A DNA stretch of 61,919 nt from Rhizomucor pusillus. Its lineage: Eukaryota; Mucoromycota; Mucoromycetes; Mucorales; Lichtheimiaceae. The translations under genes were made by a program, and so were the position numbers. The DNA lies in contig FWWN02000132.1 of assembly GCA_900175165.2 (NCBI GenBank), positions 1 through 61,919 on the forward strand. Direction: 5' to 3'. The notes below the pieces were generated by a model. It was not told the DNA's origin. It did no database searches and saw only the letters and a list, made by a program, of their open reading frames with translations. This document shows, in pieces, positions 44,650 to 56,694 of this stretch. Positions within the stretch are counted from its first letter, which is position 1. Every line of letters begins with the position of its first letter.

Positions 44650-45352
44650 ATGTTATACGATGCAGTGCTGATCAATAAACCGTGGCATGTCCTCACAAAC
44701 GATCGCGACACTGTCTACATAAAGTGTCACTTTGAAGAGAAAAGCTACTGTCTTGTCGTCACCGACTTTAAACAGGTGTGGGCAGAAGAAGCCGACATTG
44801 CTGTCCTCATAGCAAAAGCTCGAGAACAAGATCTAGCATTGGAGACGAACGAGCAGATCTCTATGCTCATCTCGCAACTGAAAGATCATCTCAAATCCTT
44901 GGAAAAATGCACATTTCGACGCTTGCAAGATAGAATAGACGTGGACTATACCGAATCCAAGGGATTTGCTGCGTTCTCGTGGACGTTCCAGTGCAATCCG
45001 ATAAAAGACGCGGCCAAAGTCCTCTATCAACAAGTTTTTGGTCCCATACTGGCTATAATACAATCTGTACCAGCAGCACATTTAAGTTTTGCTAATGGTA
45101 AATTAGCCACGTTCACTTTGACAACTGGATCAGTGAATATACCGTTCATTCTTTGCATACAGGTTCAATACTCAAGGAACATATTGAAAAGGTATGAAAC
45201 AAGGATCAATGCTAGAGATGTTCCCTGGGATACGATGCTTTGTCTAGATGGTTTCGAAGGAAAAGAGGATTCCGCCGTTGGGTAAAGAATGGCTCGACAG
45301 GATAGAAATCGCCGCACAAGCCCTGGAAACATCGGTACAGCGTAAGCTTTAA
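44650..45352 (+). CDS. XRCC4-like factor (XLF/Nej1), non-homologous end-joining protein
   Basis: XLF bridges DNA ends with XRCC4/Lif1 and ligase IV during NHEJ. Exons read as 44650-45097, 45163-45191 and 45248-45352 (about 193 residues). The N-terminal head matches the family: MLYDAVLINKPWHVL, then KSYCLVVTDFKQVWAEEADI (human: YALLVSDLQQVWHEQ), LISQLKDHLKSLEKC and FAAFSWTFQCNPI (human: FYWNFHC). Then comes the coiled-coil stalk (ANGSILKEHIEK). The short C-terminal exon is basic and ends VQRKL. It is shorter than human XLF (299), with little of the long disordered tail, and lacks an obvious terminal Ku-binding motif, though a small extra exon cannot be excluded. The start was chosen because MLYDAVLINKPW begins the conserved head. 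Confidence 0.78.
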
Positions 45353-45363
45353 ACAATATGAAT

Positions 45364-45546
45364 TCAAAGGACGCCCATGCCATATTCATCAGTATCCTCG
45401 GTTTCTGCAGCATTCCTCAGCAAACGAGAAAGACCTCTTTCAAGGTCTGTATCACCTCCGTCTTCAAGCGGGAAAAAGAAGGGGCAGCTCCCCATCCTCA
45501 AAGTGCGTTGCTGTGTGTAACATGAGATGGAGACATTGCCGGGCAT
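45364..45546 (-). CDS. Possible small protein, 60 residues
   Basis: An ATG-started frame (MPGNVSISCYTQQRTLRM) continues with LEDGGDTDLERGLSRLL and ETEDTDEYGMGVL. It ends 11 bp from the convergent XLF stop, the tail-to-tail spacing typical of this genome. The acidic, helical second half looks protein-like, and a small intron inside the first half is conceivable. There is no known motif. It may be a chance frame. Confidence 0.28.
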   Translation of the reverse strand: MPGNVSISCYTQQRTLRMGSCPFFFPLEDGGDTDLERGLSRLLRNAAETEDTDEYGMGVL

Positions 45547-46282
45547 TTACATCGAACCAATAGGATACACACGATGATCAAGAGCAAACAACGAAGGAAG
45601 ACAGTGATAAAAGTCAGAAACGACAGAGAGAAGCATAGAGGCTCAAGAACTGGTATTACATGTGGTTTTGCAAAATAAATCTGTATTGCTGCGATTTATC
45701 CTGTTTCGTTGTTAGCGTGTTTGGCACGGTTTCCTGGCAAATCGGTGGGTGCAAGAATTCGTGCGAGAGAGAAAGACCCTCCTCCGTTACCAGAAAATGG
45801 AGCTTCTGTTTTCAGCATTTAGGAATGGTACGCTTCTCGGTTGTGGCGAGTAAGAACATAGCCACGCAATGCTCATTATGTTGTGTTTTTCGGTTGACCT
45901 GGCGGTTGTCAACGCCAGAGCCTGGCACAGCCTCATGCATCAAAGCGCACAAGCCTAATGGAGGACAGGGTAAGTGGGCTGGGAAACTGCGCCTCCTTCG
46001 GGTGTTTGTGCATCTGCAACCTTCAAGTTTCCTAAAGAGGCGCCCAAACATCTCTCTTGCCAGTCTTGGAAGAACCTGGCTAGACTTGTGTAATTTGACC
46101 AAAGGCAGCGCGAAATCACATATCGAAAAGTTGAGACCTTTTCCTCCTTCCTTCTTTATTTTCGTTTTCTCTTGTCTTCTTTTTTCTTTCTCTCTTCCTT
46201 TCTTTCTCACATTCTCTATCTGGTTTCCAGACAACCTACCCGCTACTCTGATTTTGCTTTGGTTTCTGTCTTTTCCTTTGCA
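45547..46282. other. Intergenic region upstream of Golgi-type membrane protein gene
   Basis: About 735 bp. Long open frames on both strands at 45660-46300 and 45812-46234 overlap each other; the minus one is an antisense reading of a strong pyrimidine tract (TTCTTTTTTCTTTCTCTCTT near 46176). I treat both as non-coding. The pyrimidine tract before the ATG at 46283 is typical of highly expressed fungal promoters. Confidence 0.45.
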
Positions 46283-47884
46283 ATGGGTGACTCAACTGTG
46301 AAATCGATCTTTAGTTCAATCGATTCAATAATAACATTCGCGCTTGTATGTATTGAGGCAGTGTTGATTTGTTTTCTCGAAGGGTTTGTCGTCAACAACC
46401 ATCTTGCACTTGTCAGCAACTGTCAAGTCAACAACACACCAGCAGGTTTGACTATTCCTCCTTGCTTGCTATATGTTTATCGCAAAGCGCACGTGCACTA
46501 ACCTCTGTGCAGCTCAATCTTTTCTGGGAGTCAGCGAGTCCGACCTGATCTACCACAGTCTGTTTATAGTTTCCCAAGTTTTCCAAGTCATCCTCTGCAT
46601 CGATGCATTATATCATAAGAACACAGGTAGCAGCATGTGATCGAATCCACTATGGACTGTAAACTGATTAATTTGGCGTATTACTAGCCCAACTATGTAC
46701 CTTGATAGTCTTCGGTCTGCTAGTCGTAGGTAAACAAGAAAGAAAGAAAACGCGGCGAAAAGTATCCGAGCTCTATTCTTATTAACACCGTTCATCATTT
46801 TCTTTTTACAGTGTAAGAATAAGCTGCTTTTTGAGCCTGTTGGATAGATCACAAAACTTAAAAGCAAATCGATGTTAGCTATGGTGGCATCCAGCTTCAA
46901 CAGCACATGATTTTAGAAGCACTTGGATGGTAAGTCTTTAGGAGAGCATACTTCGTGAGAAAATAAGTCTGTTTTAACGCGTAGATGCCTTCTAGCGGCG
47001 ATGATTCGTTGTGGCATCCTGTTGATGCACGCTGGGCACCAACCATTGCCGGCCAGGAAGCAGCTATTGCATACTATCGCAGCAGAATGGAGCCACTAGA
47101 ATATGCTATCATTGCACTTATTCCAGCATTCTTCTTAGTGCTTGCATTCTTCACATGGCGTTTGCGCAAAGAGTTCGCATGGGATAACTATCGTAACTTC
47201 TCTGCTGACATGAGGTGATCGATGCATTTTTGTTCTACGTTGCACACAAGAAATTTTCTAACGGCCGGCTGTAGAGTTCGAAACGCGCTGATCTACACCA
47301 GCATCCTTGCTACCCTTCTGAAACTGGACTTTTACTTTGTCTTCTCGTTTGCTGCACAATTGATCCCGTCACAGAAGCTACAGTACGATGAAACAGTCAC
47401 AGAAACGGTGCTCGTATTTGTACTCGGTGCGCTTGGATTATCCGTCGCGCTCTTATCTGTCTATCGCGAAAACAAGTACAGTATGGCATTTTTCATCGTC
47501 ATGGGAATAGGCGCTATTGCATATCTTGTCTATCGTCTCGTGCGTATCGCGATACCTCGACCGGCCGACACTGATCCTTACAATTTTACTCGTCGTTTCT
47601 TGCTTTTTACAGTCGTGGTTGCTATGGCTTTGATCCTGATCACAATAGCCGCCGCGGTCAAATGCTTCCTAAACTTGCACAGAGGCATTTACGTATTTGC
47701 TCATCGAGCAGCTCAAAAGAAAGCACATCCAGACCGCGGACTACCTATTGACCAGAGCTCCTCTGAAGAGTTTGACATTACCCATATTAGCAAAGGTAGC
47801 ACCATGGAGGCAGAACATCAACGTCTGACGTCTGGTCACGGCAACAATCATCGCCTGCCGAATGATATGTGGACGATTGAATAA
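46283..47884 (+). CDS. Multispan membrane protein, probable UPF0658 Golgi membrane family
   Basis: A polytopic protein with about seven hydrophobic segments. The start at 46283 reads [20 protein letters not shown], with a first membrane segment ([18 protein letters not shown]). Later exons have [20 protein letters not shown], and a loop with [40 protein letters not shown], the loop [19 protein letters not shown] and further helices follow ([56 protein letters not shown]). The YE.ALIPAFF...F..W+LR+EFxWDNY pattern recalls the fungal UPF0658 Golgi apparatus membrane proteins; this assignment is from memory of the family and not certain. The C-terminus is hydrophilic. About five introns. Function unknown. 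Confidence 0.6.
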
Positions 47885-48123
47885 CGGTATAACACTACTC
47901 ATACAAACGTTCTTCCATGTAAAGTTGTATTTCCCCATTGCCATATCATTGTATGTACCCCACATTATTATGTTTACTTGTAAGAGAATATTCGGTTATT
48001 GCCTTCTGAATTTTTTGGATACTCTGGCTTGCACAATTTTCTTTGGAATCATTCCTAGCCAATAAGAATTTGACCTCAGTGGCTGTTAAAGCAGTGCCTG
48101 TTCGCAGGAACGAGATTCTGGCA

Positions 48124-48661
48124 ATGCTGTTTCGTCGATCACAACCTGTACTGTTAACAGTCTTCATCTTACTTCAAGCGTGTCTAGCTGCCAACCCAGT
48201 ACATTTTTGCAAGTGCTTCTGCGGGTCAAATAGTACCATCTTTGAAATCCCTATTGATAATCCGAAACCTTGCAGTAACTGCACAAAGCAGTTTTGTCTG
48301 GACAATGTAGAGGATGGACTATGCGACGGTATTGCCGACGAAACTTGTCCAAGCAATGACTTTCTGACAGCTTGCTTTGGTGAGCCTATGTCATCTGCCC
48401 TGTTATTTTATATGCATTATGCTTACGCAATGAAAAAAAAATATTATGTAGCACGCGATTCATTCAAGGACCAGTCCATTGTTGTGATATTTTTAGTTCT
48501 TACTGGAGGCCTGTTATGTTCGGCAGTGCTTAAACCATACATTGCCAATTGGCGAGCAGTAAGTTTCTTTGGATAATTTAGGAATGAAAACGACTAGTAT
48601 TAATAAGTTTCAGGCGCCTTCGCGGAACTCATACAATAGATTATCTGGGACAGACATTTGA
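48124..48661 (+). CDS. Small cysteine-rich type I membrane protein, fungal family of unknown function
   Basis: Three exons (48124-48379, 48452-48558, 48614-48661) give about 136 residues. The N-terminal signal peptide is FRRSQPVLLTVFILLQACLA, cut near ANP. The lumenal part is cysteine-rich: CKCFCGSNSTIFEIP, KPCSNCTKQFCLD and ACFARDSFKDQ. Then comes a single membrane helix (IVVIFLVLTGGLLCSAVL) and a short tail ending RLSGTDI. The CxCxCxxNST...PCxxCTxxFC...CFxRDSxKD pattern is shared by short fungal membrane proteins with no defined role. It is probably in the secretory pathway. Its stop lies 28 bp from the convergent GST gene. Confidence 0.7.
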
Positions 48662-48689
48662 CCTCTGTGCGCCAAATAAACGCTACTTG

Positions 48690-49607
48690 TTAGATACGTG
48701 CATTGGCTGGAGGGGGTCGGTCCTGCCGGTATTTTTCCATGCGTGCCCACCATGCTTTGAAAGCAGAACCATACTTGGGAGCATTTAGCACGATCTGCTC
48801 AAAGAGATCCGGACGCATGCGAGCGAAAAGGGTAAAATATGCAGCCAGCACCACGTCAGCCCAGCCAACTGACCGGAAAGTAAAGTGAGTACAATAACGA
48901 AATATATGTGGATTATATCTTTCTTACCCTTGTCGCCGGTTAGGTACGGATACGATGTTAAGACTCTACCAACTGGTCCCAAATTATGACTCAAAACCTT
49001 GATATGCTGGTTTTCATCGCCGGCAAACTCTTCCAGAGTCATCTTGAACTGCGTCTCGCGATCCTGTCTGAACCAGTCCTGCAACTCCTTTGGCGTTATT
49101 CGGCTATGGATCTTCAGAACACAGAGTTTGAAGACCTTCGTAAGGATATTATGCGTGCAATAATTGTGGAAGAAGTAATGAACGCCCGCATTGCCGTGGA
49201 AAAGGCTCGGGTAATCTGGATATGCTTCCTCAAGATACTGCGCAATTTCCCACGATTCCTGGACAGCTTTTCCACCATGCTTCAAATCCTCAATAACCGG
49301 AACCGTAGGCTTCTTGCCGGTTTTGCTAGTAAATTGCAATGTGTAAGATGTCCAAGTCGATTAGCAACGATGACTAGTTGCATGGGACTCACGTAACCTT
49401 CGGAATGGCGGAATGCACTCCAGCAAATGTCAACCACTCGGTTTCATATTCAATACCCTGTGCCATGCTCAATAACTTTTATCTTTCTGATAAAGTGAGA
49501 ATGATACTTACCTTGACATTTAACGCAAACCTTGTTTTACAAGTGTTTGGGGACCATATCTCCCCAAGAGTGTCCAAGTAAAGATCGTATAGACGAATTT
49601 CAGGCAT
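48690..49607 (-). CDS. Glutathione S-transferase-like protein (LigE/beta-etherase-like branch)
   Basis: Four exons. The N-terminal thioredoxin fold starts at the ATG 49607: MPEIRLYDLYLDTLGEIWSP then NTCKTRFALNVK. After an intron come GIEYETEWLTFAGVHSAIPK and KPTVPVIEDLKHGGKAVQES, then WEIAQYLEEAYPDYPSLF. The cis-proline (VPVI) and the ES glutathione-contact motif (QESWEIAQYL) are present. The helical C-terminal domain includes ITPKELQDWFRQDRETQFKM and VGWADVVLAAYFTLFARM, the usual N-capping region of GSTs. The catalytic Ser/Cys position is in the WSPNTCKTR segment, as in LigE-type etherases and fungal GSTs of that group. About 245 residues. Substrate is unknown. Confidence 0.82.
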
Positions 49608-52437
49608 GGATTATGGGAAAGAAGAGCGAGCTCTCTCGTGGCACACTTTGATCTCATCATCTAAATTAGATTTATCGCGTCTTATGACGCAAGAAACCTT
49701 AAATTCATTTCCCAGTTTAATGCTATCAGTACAAAAAGTGGACGTGTCCCCAATATACCGTAAAATTTATTTAGATATTTGGCATAAAAAGTAATGTTGA
49801 TTTAAACAATTTACCGTTACCTATTCGAGAGTTGAGTTTAAGTTATGATTATTAGCATAGGCCCAATTTAAAATTAAGTCATTAGTATTAGTTAAATTAG
49901 GAATTAAGAAATTTGAATAAACGTACGGCTCCTAATAAAGACGATATACAGGATACATATGTTCTGAGTTACTTCATAATACTTACGACGGTAGAGAAAG
50001 AATTGGCAACTTTCTATGATTGATGAGCCTAATGAGTAAATTCGACGGTCCTATTCAGTCTTAATTACGTCTGAATATTTGCTTTGTTCTCAAGATGCTG
50101 GTCACTATGTCCACATAAGCCTGCGGGAGCCATTACAGCTTACTTTGGACATTCGTACAGTAGAGAACACACTTTTTCGCTCACTCGTTTGACTTCTCCA
50201 GCATATATACAGTAAGGCAGATGGTCCACAGCGTCGTCGCAATTCAGTGAATATCCCTCATATTCAAAATGCACTGTACGTGCTCGAAACTATTGCAATC
50301 GAAGATAGAGACTTCGAAAGCCGACACGGGCTCTACACAATGGCCAGCCGGAGTGAATAAAAAGGTTTACATCATGCATTTGGTCCTGTACTGTATTTAT
50401 GTAGGATCCTTATTTCTGACTGGATCTTCTCTACAAACATTTGAAGTAGTCTGTGGAGCTCTGTATCGAATATCAAAAAAGACGTTGGCTCATGTGTAAT
50501 CCAATGTCTGTGTGCTGTTTCGTGCCTGCATTGGCAGGGGAGCGGGAACCTAGGTTGAGCTTTTCCTTACACTGTATACGGAGGAAGAGTTGACATGATT
50601 GATTTATGCAGCAACGCGGGATACATGCCCTGTAACTTGACATGACTTAATAATATGCCTCCTGGCAGCTGTGTTGCCTTATCGGAGCCAAGCTTTAAGA
50701 CGTTCGAGTCCTTCCAGGGCTTGACAACAAGCGGGTCGTTTCCGGAAGATACGTTGCTGCCCACCTGCTTGGAACATATGGGGTTTGCGTGCTTCTATAC
50801 ATGTAGGATGAATTCTTGGATTATTTCGTCATTGAAATTACGAATTCATAGACTGAATAATTAAGGTCTGTGACAAGGAATGCCAGGGCGTTCAACGTAA
50901 CAGAACAGTGAAGGATTTGAAGGGAACTTTCGCTGATAAGAAAAGAAAGAAAGGTAGTCTATTATTATCTGTCCTGCTTATAGATAAGGCAGCTTTTTTA
51001 CTGACCAATCCATGCGGATTTTTTCTTAGGTGTAATATTTTCATTTTGGCATGATGGCTACCTTGGTTTCTGAAGGATAGTTCAAACGCTGGTTCAATCT
51101 GGATTCTGTTGGTTAGCATGCGGTAATGTTGTCCCTTTCTAACGATGAGCGTCTAGCAGCAAAGGTACGTTGGACGAGATTGCTTCTATCTTTTATGATA
51201 TATCTTACACCTCGCAATATGGCTATCCATCCCGACCGAGGCATCTCCTGGCAGTTAGTCTGAGGTCTCTTGTGAATTGTGGAATGCATATCAACGAATC
51301 ACATGGTAAAGGTTTGCAGGGGGGCTACGACGAGCCTCGTGCAGGCGATATAGTAAAAGGATCACACAATCCCACTACTGAGCCTTTGCCCGGTGCACAA
51401 CTTGTAGAAACGTAAGACGTGTCCAGTTTCTCTCTTTCTTCATATTTACCCGATTCACGATTGTTATTCCGTTTCACCGAGTTTCTCTACTGTTCGCTGG
51501 CTGATATCTGACGGATTAATGAAGACACTAGACTGAGACGTCTGTTAATGATATGGATGCCTGCGGTGAGCTCAGGGTAGCTAGTATTTCTAGTACTATC
51601 TTGTTTTGGTGTACACCAGTATAAGCGTAAGCCCGTAGTGAAAGTTGCTCCATAGTTGGGCCCACTCATAAATTCATTGGTTCTTGCTACTTAGTCTTCA
51701 TCATCTGGGGGAAGCAACGCCAAGTCTTGCGCACGACCGTACGCATCACACGCGGACGCACGGATGCATGCACAGACGTACGTGGACATACATGTGGAAA
51801 GGCTATTGTATGATAGAAGGAAAGATGGAATTAGCGTAACTATGTAGCAATCGTACAAATGGTGCAAATTTTAGCCTAAGAAATTTTAGATTCGTAGACT
51901 GTCGAGTACTAGAAAAGGAAGATACCCAAAGATCGGCTGCAGGTAATAAAGAACTCGTCTATAGCATCCTTGTTTTTGGATTGTTTCCGCATTTAAAGAA
52001 CGGATGAAGGATTTTTCATTTTGGGAATATTGTTCACTTGCCTATGCATACAGGTACGCAAAATAGAAGGAACTAAGAGCCAGGATCGATGAAAGAATCT
52101 AATGTACTAATGATGAACCAGGTACATCTAACTATATTCAGTTTCAGGCGTACATATCCTCTTCAGGAAAGTACATACGCCAAGTAGCATAAATGCAGCA
52201 GGTACCATAGATTAGCAAACCTTCACTTTATCATATGCTTAACCCGTTCCTGCCTTGAATCACAGAGAAATCGTTCTTGGGCCGAGTCCATCGTATTCAC
52301 TCTATGTACTTGTAAGGAAAGTAGGGAAACGATTATAGCAGCATTTTTCCAAACTCATACTGGCGATTGGAAACAATAGGAGCTTTACGCTTGAGTAGGG
52401 AATCTTATATTATCATTATCAAAAAGGAATGATCAAA
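49608..52437. other. Gene-poor, repeat-rich intergenic region
   Basis: About 2.8 kb in which I find no supported gene. Open frames at 50269-50499, 50655-50864 and 51170-51415 are short, lack known motifs and are bordered by stops. The last (with GGYDEPRAGDIVKGSHNP) looks somewhat protein-like and could be a remnant. A CG-dinucleotide and ACG-rich patch is at about 51720-51790. The region probably consists of decayed mobile DNA leading into repeat copy B. Confidence 0.45.
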
Positions 52438-53683
52438 GTTAAATTACAAAGAAGACGATACAGGAATGAATATGAAGAAGTTAAGAGCGAGTAGCAAATG
52501 TAGTTGATTGGAAACAAGGGAATTTCATGAGGACATTACATTAGTATCTTGTGCTACTGCTGCGTAAGCACAGTTGATGCTCGCACCCCGAAGGGCAATT
52601 CCCGGATCCGCAGGGGACCAGGCTGTGCACCTAGCGTTTCTGTATCAGGTTGTGTCCACCGCAGCAAAGTAAAGGAGTAGACATACTTGTTACTCGTGGG
52701 GTCGTCTGTTAAAAAAAGTAGAAGCACGACAGAGAACTTGAAGTGACGCATCGCGAGAAGCGGGTCAGAACACAGGTCATGCCGGCTAAGAAGTTAAGCG
52801 TCAGAAACCATATTGCACCTCGAGAGAGCAGCCATACAAGTATGTTTGAGAGAACAGAGCCCAAGTACGAGATTTTGGATCCAGGTCGCTTTTTACATTC
52901 GCAGCTGGATTCAATACATTTAGTCGACGCTCTTCTGCCGTCTTTGAAAGCTTATACATGGATTACGTTCGTAATCGAATCGCATTCCTGGAGGTTACGT
53001 CGGAGGCATCAACGTACGTCGAGGAAGATAATCAGAATGATGGCAACCTCGCTACTCCTGTGTTTAACAAAAGATCATGAAGTACCTCACCTACATCAAT
53101 GCTACGTATAATTGTACGTAAAAGGTCTAAAGGTGCTTTGATTTCGTAAAAATATTTAGGACTCACTCAAAGAAAGCAACAAAAAGATGAGCACCTATGT
53201 TCATGGCAAAGGTGTGGGACCCCGTGTTAAATCACGTCTTAGCAAGATACTAACCTATGATGCAAGTTTTACATACAGCTATCAATGTATACGGAAATAT
53301 GATTGAATCTACAAAGATATTTTTGGTTCAGCTAACTTTGCAGGATTTATCTAATATTGTTCTGCAAGGCACGCTACATACTTGATAACTGTCTCATAAC
53401 AAATAACTCTAGTCTATAGCCTTCTACTATTACAATGTATCCCCTATAATTTCAAGGTCTCGATTACAGGATTTGCTTGAAAATAGCAAGATTTGAAAGT
53501 TGACGGGAGAGGTCCTACTAGGAATCTACTGCTAAGAAGACGGTTTGCGGATTTGTTTCGAAACAGCTAGAAGCTAGATTTTAGGTGTAGTATTCTCTTT
53601 AATATCGATTCATGCGAGCGCCGGTCTGAAGAATCGGAATTCGACGGCGCTGTGCTTGCAGTAGCAAAACCGCCGAAGAATGG
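52438..53683 (+). repeat. Dispersed repeat, copy B (about 1.25 kb)
   Basis: The longer member of the A/B pair. It starts GTTAAATTACAAAGAAG and ends AGCAAAACCGCCGAAGAATGG, sharing both end regions with copy A (43831-44412). Its interior has an open frame, 52755-53111, with VRNHIAPRESSHTSMFERTE and FLHSQLDSIHLVDALLPSLK, which looks like a fragment of an element protein. The rest of the interior (53112-53465) has no frame. Neither flank shows a clear target-site duplication by eye. Confidence 0.85.
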
Positions 53684-53749
53684 AATTGCAGTCACTTGAC
53701 GTTTGCTGCGTCATAAACCCTGCTTTCGTTAGTCCTTCACCCTTTATTC

Positions 53750-53769
53750 AATAAATAAATAAATAAATG
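53750..53769 (+). repeat. AATA tetranucleotide microsatellite
   Basis: Five tandem AATA units lie between repeat copy B and the deaminase gene. Confidence 0.8.
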
Positions 53770-53949
53770 ATAATCATAATAAAAGGTAGATCAATATTAT
53801 TTCTGACTTCACATAGCATTCCATGAAGTGCTTCCTGTAAACCTCAGAGTCTATTGTCACATCTCAAACACTCAATATAAAAGAAATTGAAAGCGGCCAT
53901 TTGGCCGCTGTGTTTCCAAAGAACTACAACAATCATACAGTAAAGTACG

Positions 53950-54521
53950 CTAATGATTATCCCAGAAATCACGGTGGTTCTTTGCAATCTTGTCGACAAG
54001 CTCAGGAAAAGGTCCAATCACGTTGATGTTGCGAGATCCACGCTGAAAAACCTCGCGGCAGGGCAGACGAAGCGTGGGATTTTCCTTGCTTTTGACTGTA
54101 AGTGAAGCCAGATCTGCCTCAGACATACCGTAAACTATCGTGCCTATATTAGCCCAGTATGCACTCGCTGCACACATAGCACAAGGCTCGACACTGGTGT
54201 ACATGGTGCACTTTTCAAGATACTCCGGTGGGAAGTTGGTCTCTGTTTGCCAAACAAATGGATTGGATGCATTTTAGACATACGTACGCCAAGAAAGAAG
54301 GAAAATTACAATTTCGAGAACTTACATGCAACATGGACTAATTCGCTCTCTGCATGGTGAACAGATCTGTAGTTGCACTGCTGGAGTAAGACTTGTCCTT
54401 CAGGACCGACTAGGGTTGAGCCAAATGGATGGTGGCCCATGGACATGCCGCGATTAGCGATTTCGATGCATTGTTCCAGATGCTTGACCATGGTCTCGCG
54501 AGATACAGGTTCAGCAGACAT
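53950..54521 (-). CDS. Cytidine/deoxycytidylate deaminase-fold protein, probable guanine-deaminase type
   Basis: Zinc-dependent deaminase of about 165 residues in two or three exons. The start at 54521 reads MSAEPVSRETMVKHLEQCIE, then GMSMGHHPFGSTLVGPEGQV. The first zinc ligand and proton shuttle are in HHAESELVHVA (H-A-E). After an intron (about 54230-54327) come FPPEYLEKCTMYTSVEPCAM and CAASAYWANIGTIVYGMSE (P-C-x2-C intact). The C-terminus has KSKENPTLRLPCREVF and IGPFPELVDKIAKNHRDFW, resembling bacterial and fungal guanine deaminases and nucleoside deaminases of this size. The substrate cannot be set from sequence alone. It looks functional. Confidence 0.82.
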
Positions 54522-54942
54522 CTTGAATATTCAACGACAAAAAAAGGAAGAGAAAGGGGAGAAAGCAATATGCAGGAATACGGGTACCACCTCTGGCCTT
54601 TTATGTTTGGCGTTTGCAGTTTGTACCACCCGATTCCGACAATCGGTAGTTTGGTATCTTTTGATGTATTTGGCATCACTTGACAGATACATACCTTGTA
54701 TCGCGACTGAAATATATTGCGCAGTTATCACCTCCGATATTAACCTCAAGATCACAGCAAAAAAAGAAGTTGATGCTACTCAAACAGAATTACATATATC
54801 GAAAATATTCGTAAAACAAAGTAAAGGATAGACAAAGGCCTGCAGCCTACAGGGAGTAAATATACGATAAAGAAGTGGAAGACGAAGGTGACAACAGAAA
54901 GAATGGAACAAGTCAAGCTATGGAAAGGACGTCAGGAAGCAA

Positions 54943-56694
54943 TTACTGAGCAGCTGCGGCGCCATTCTTCGCTGCAGCTGCTTTCAAAATATTGGCGAGG
55001 GCAGGTGTTTTCTTTCCTACATCAGGATCATCTGTCGCACCAGCTGCTGCTTTCAGAGATCCAGACCGCAAGCGGTTCATTGCACTGACGGCGCGAACAG
55101 CATTCTTGAGTGTACGACGAGGATTAAAGTTCTCCCTGACGGTATCCAAAATATCGATATCCGTTGCATCTTCACCTGTCATCCATCGATCCTTTAAAGC
55201 TTCCGAAGCGGTAGGTCGTTTACTAGGGTCCAATGTCAGGAGTTTGCGTATAAAGTCCTTTGCTAATAATAGGTAATTGAGGCAAAGATTAGAGCAAACT
55301 AGATGCCAAGATGAAACGCCTGTGACCATATTTACCATCCTGGGAAATGTTTCTCCAGTAACGCTCGTGGAATTCAAACTTTCCTTCGGTAATCTCTGCC
55401 ATCAGTTCAACCTGGTCTTCAGCTTGGAATGGTTGGTATCCACATAGTCTATATAGTTCAATAACATTAGTAAAGAAAGATTAATTTGTTCCGTATCATT
55501 CGTCACTAACAGCATGTACGTGATAACTCTAATTAAGATAGGCGTTAGTTTTTCTGATACATATGTGATAACCATCAAGTCCTACCCAACTGCCCAGATA
55601 TCAACAGGTGAGCCGTATCCTTTGCGTAAGAGCACCTCGGGTGCTAAACCAGAATTAGTTACGTCTCCAAGGCTATTCATATGCCAATCTTACACAAAGT
55701 GTAAGCGATACATACCGACGTATAACGGCGATCCACACACGGTGTCTAGGACGGATACATCGTCTGTCGCCTTTGCAATGCTAGAGGATTCAATCGATGT
55801 ATGAGTCTTTTACATGAAATTCACGCTTCTTGGTGGTGGTGATGTTTACCCGAAATCGCAAATAGCAAGATCGGCGTCCGAATCTCTGCTACGGAAGAGC
55901 AAGTTCTCGGGCTTCATATCTATTTGAGAACATAATAAATGTCAAGTTACACATCAAGTAGCATCGGGGCTTGGCACGAGCCACTTACCTCTATGCACGA
56001 CCTTGTGAGAGTGCAGATACTCCAGACCGTTCAAGATGGATCTAACAACTACGATCTAATATCGATCGACCCGTTGAATCACGAACCAATTCGATGCTTG
56101 GTATCCACTGATTAATTGCTTACTGCATCCTTTTCTGTGAATTTGCCGCGTTCAAAGAGTCGTTCAAATAACTCGCCACCAGTTGCCCTAAACAGCGTAT
56201 TCCAGGATTAAACACGGTCCAATCAATGATACGAGTTTTAATAGGCAAAACGTACAACTCGAAAACGAGATAAAACTTGTCACTAGAAAAGGATCCTTTC
56301 CTGTCAGCCGCACGATCCAATGCATACTTCCAATGTTCCTGAAGTTTACCGAGACTCAAACCAGTCATAGAACTTGATAACGTTCGGGTGATCGAGGTCC
56401 TTCATGACCTCCATCTCAGAATACACCATGTCAAAGTGACCTTTGACAGTTTTCTTTTCAATGATCTTGATCGCCATTTCCTTCCTATCAGTTATGCGTA
56501 TTGCACGTTTCACGGATCCAAAAGATCCTCGGCCTGAAAATGGCGGTCGCTAAGTACTAAGTTCGTCATGGCAACGAGACCAGATCAGAGAAAGGTTTAC
56601 CAAGCTCGCTTTCGAAAATATACTGCTTTTTCTTGACATATGACTCAGGCTGCGCACCATGAGCGAGAGTGCTAAGTGTACTGAATAATCCCAT
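54943..56694 (-). CDS. Calcium/calmodulin-dependent protein kinase (CaMKI-like)
   Basis: A Ser/Thr kinase of fungal Cmk type. The start at 56694 reads MGLFSTLSTLAHGAQPESYV, then KKKQYIFESELG. The glycine loop follows an intron: GRGSFGSVKRAIRI. The catalytic Lys is in EMAIKIIEKK. The helix C region and hinge are LDHPNVIKFYDWFES and DKFYLVFELATGGELFERLF. The catalytic loop reads HRDMKPENLLF, where the usual Leu is Met; the catalytic Asp, Lys and Asn are intact. DFG is in LAICDFG, and after it come VCGSPLYV, APEVLLRKGYGSPVDIW and GYQPFQAED. The end of the kinase is DFIRKLLTLDPSKRPTASEA then LKDRWMTGE. The autoinhibitory/calmodulin-type segment is probably FNPRRTLKNAVRAVSAMNRL. Nine or more short introns. 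It is head to head with VPS37. Confidence 0.92.

Noticed and set aside
45660..46301. Plus-strand open frame of 213 codons and antisense frame 45812-46234
   Set aside because: They overlap each other, span pyrimidine-rich leader sequence, contain no motif, and the plus frame runs through the start of the recognised membrane-protein gene in another frame.
51170..51415. Possible RNA-polymerase-like segment (GGYDEPRAGDIVKG)
   Set aside because: The resemblance is too short and has no supporting neighbouring domain; it is kept only as an unassigned remnant.
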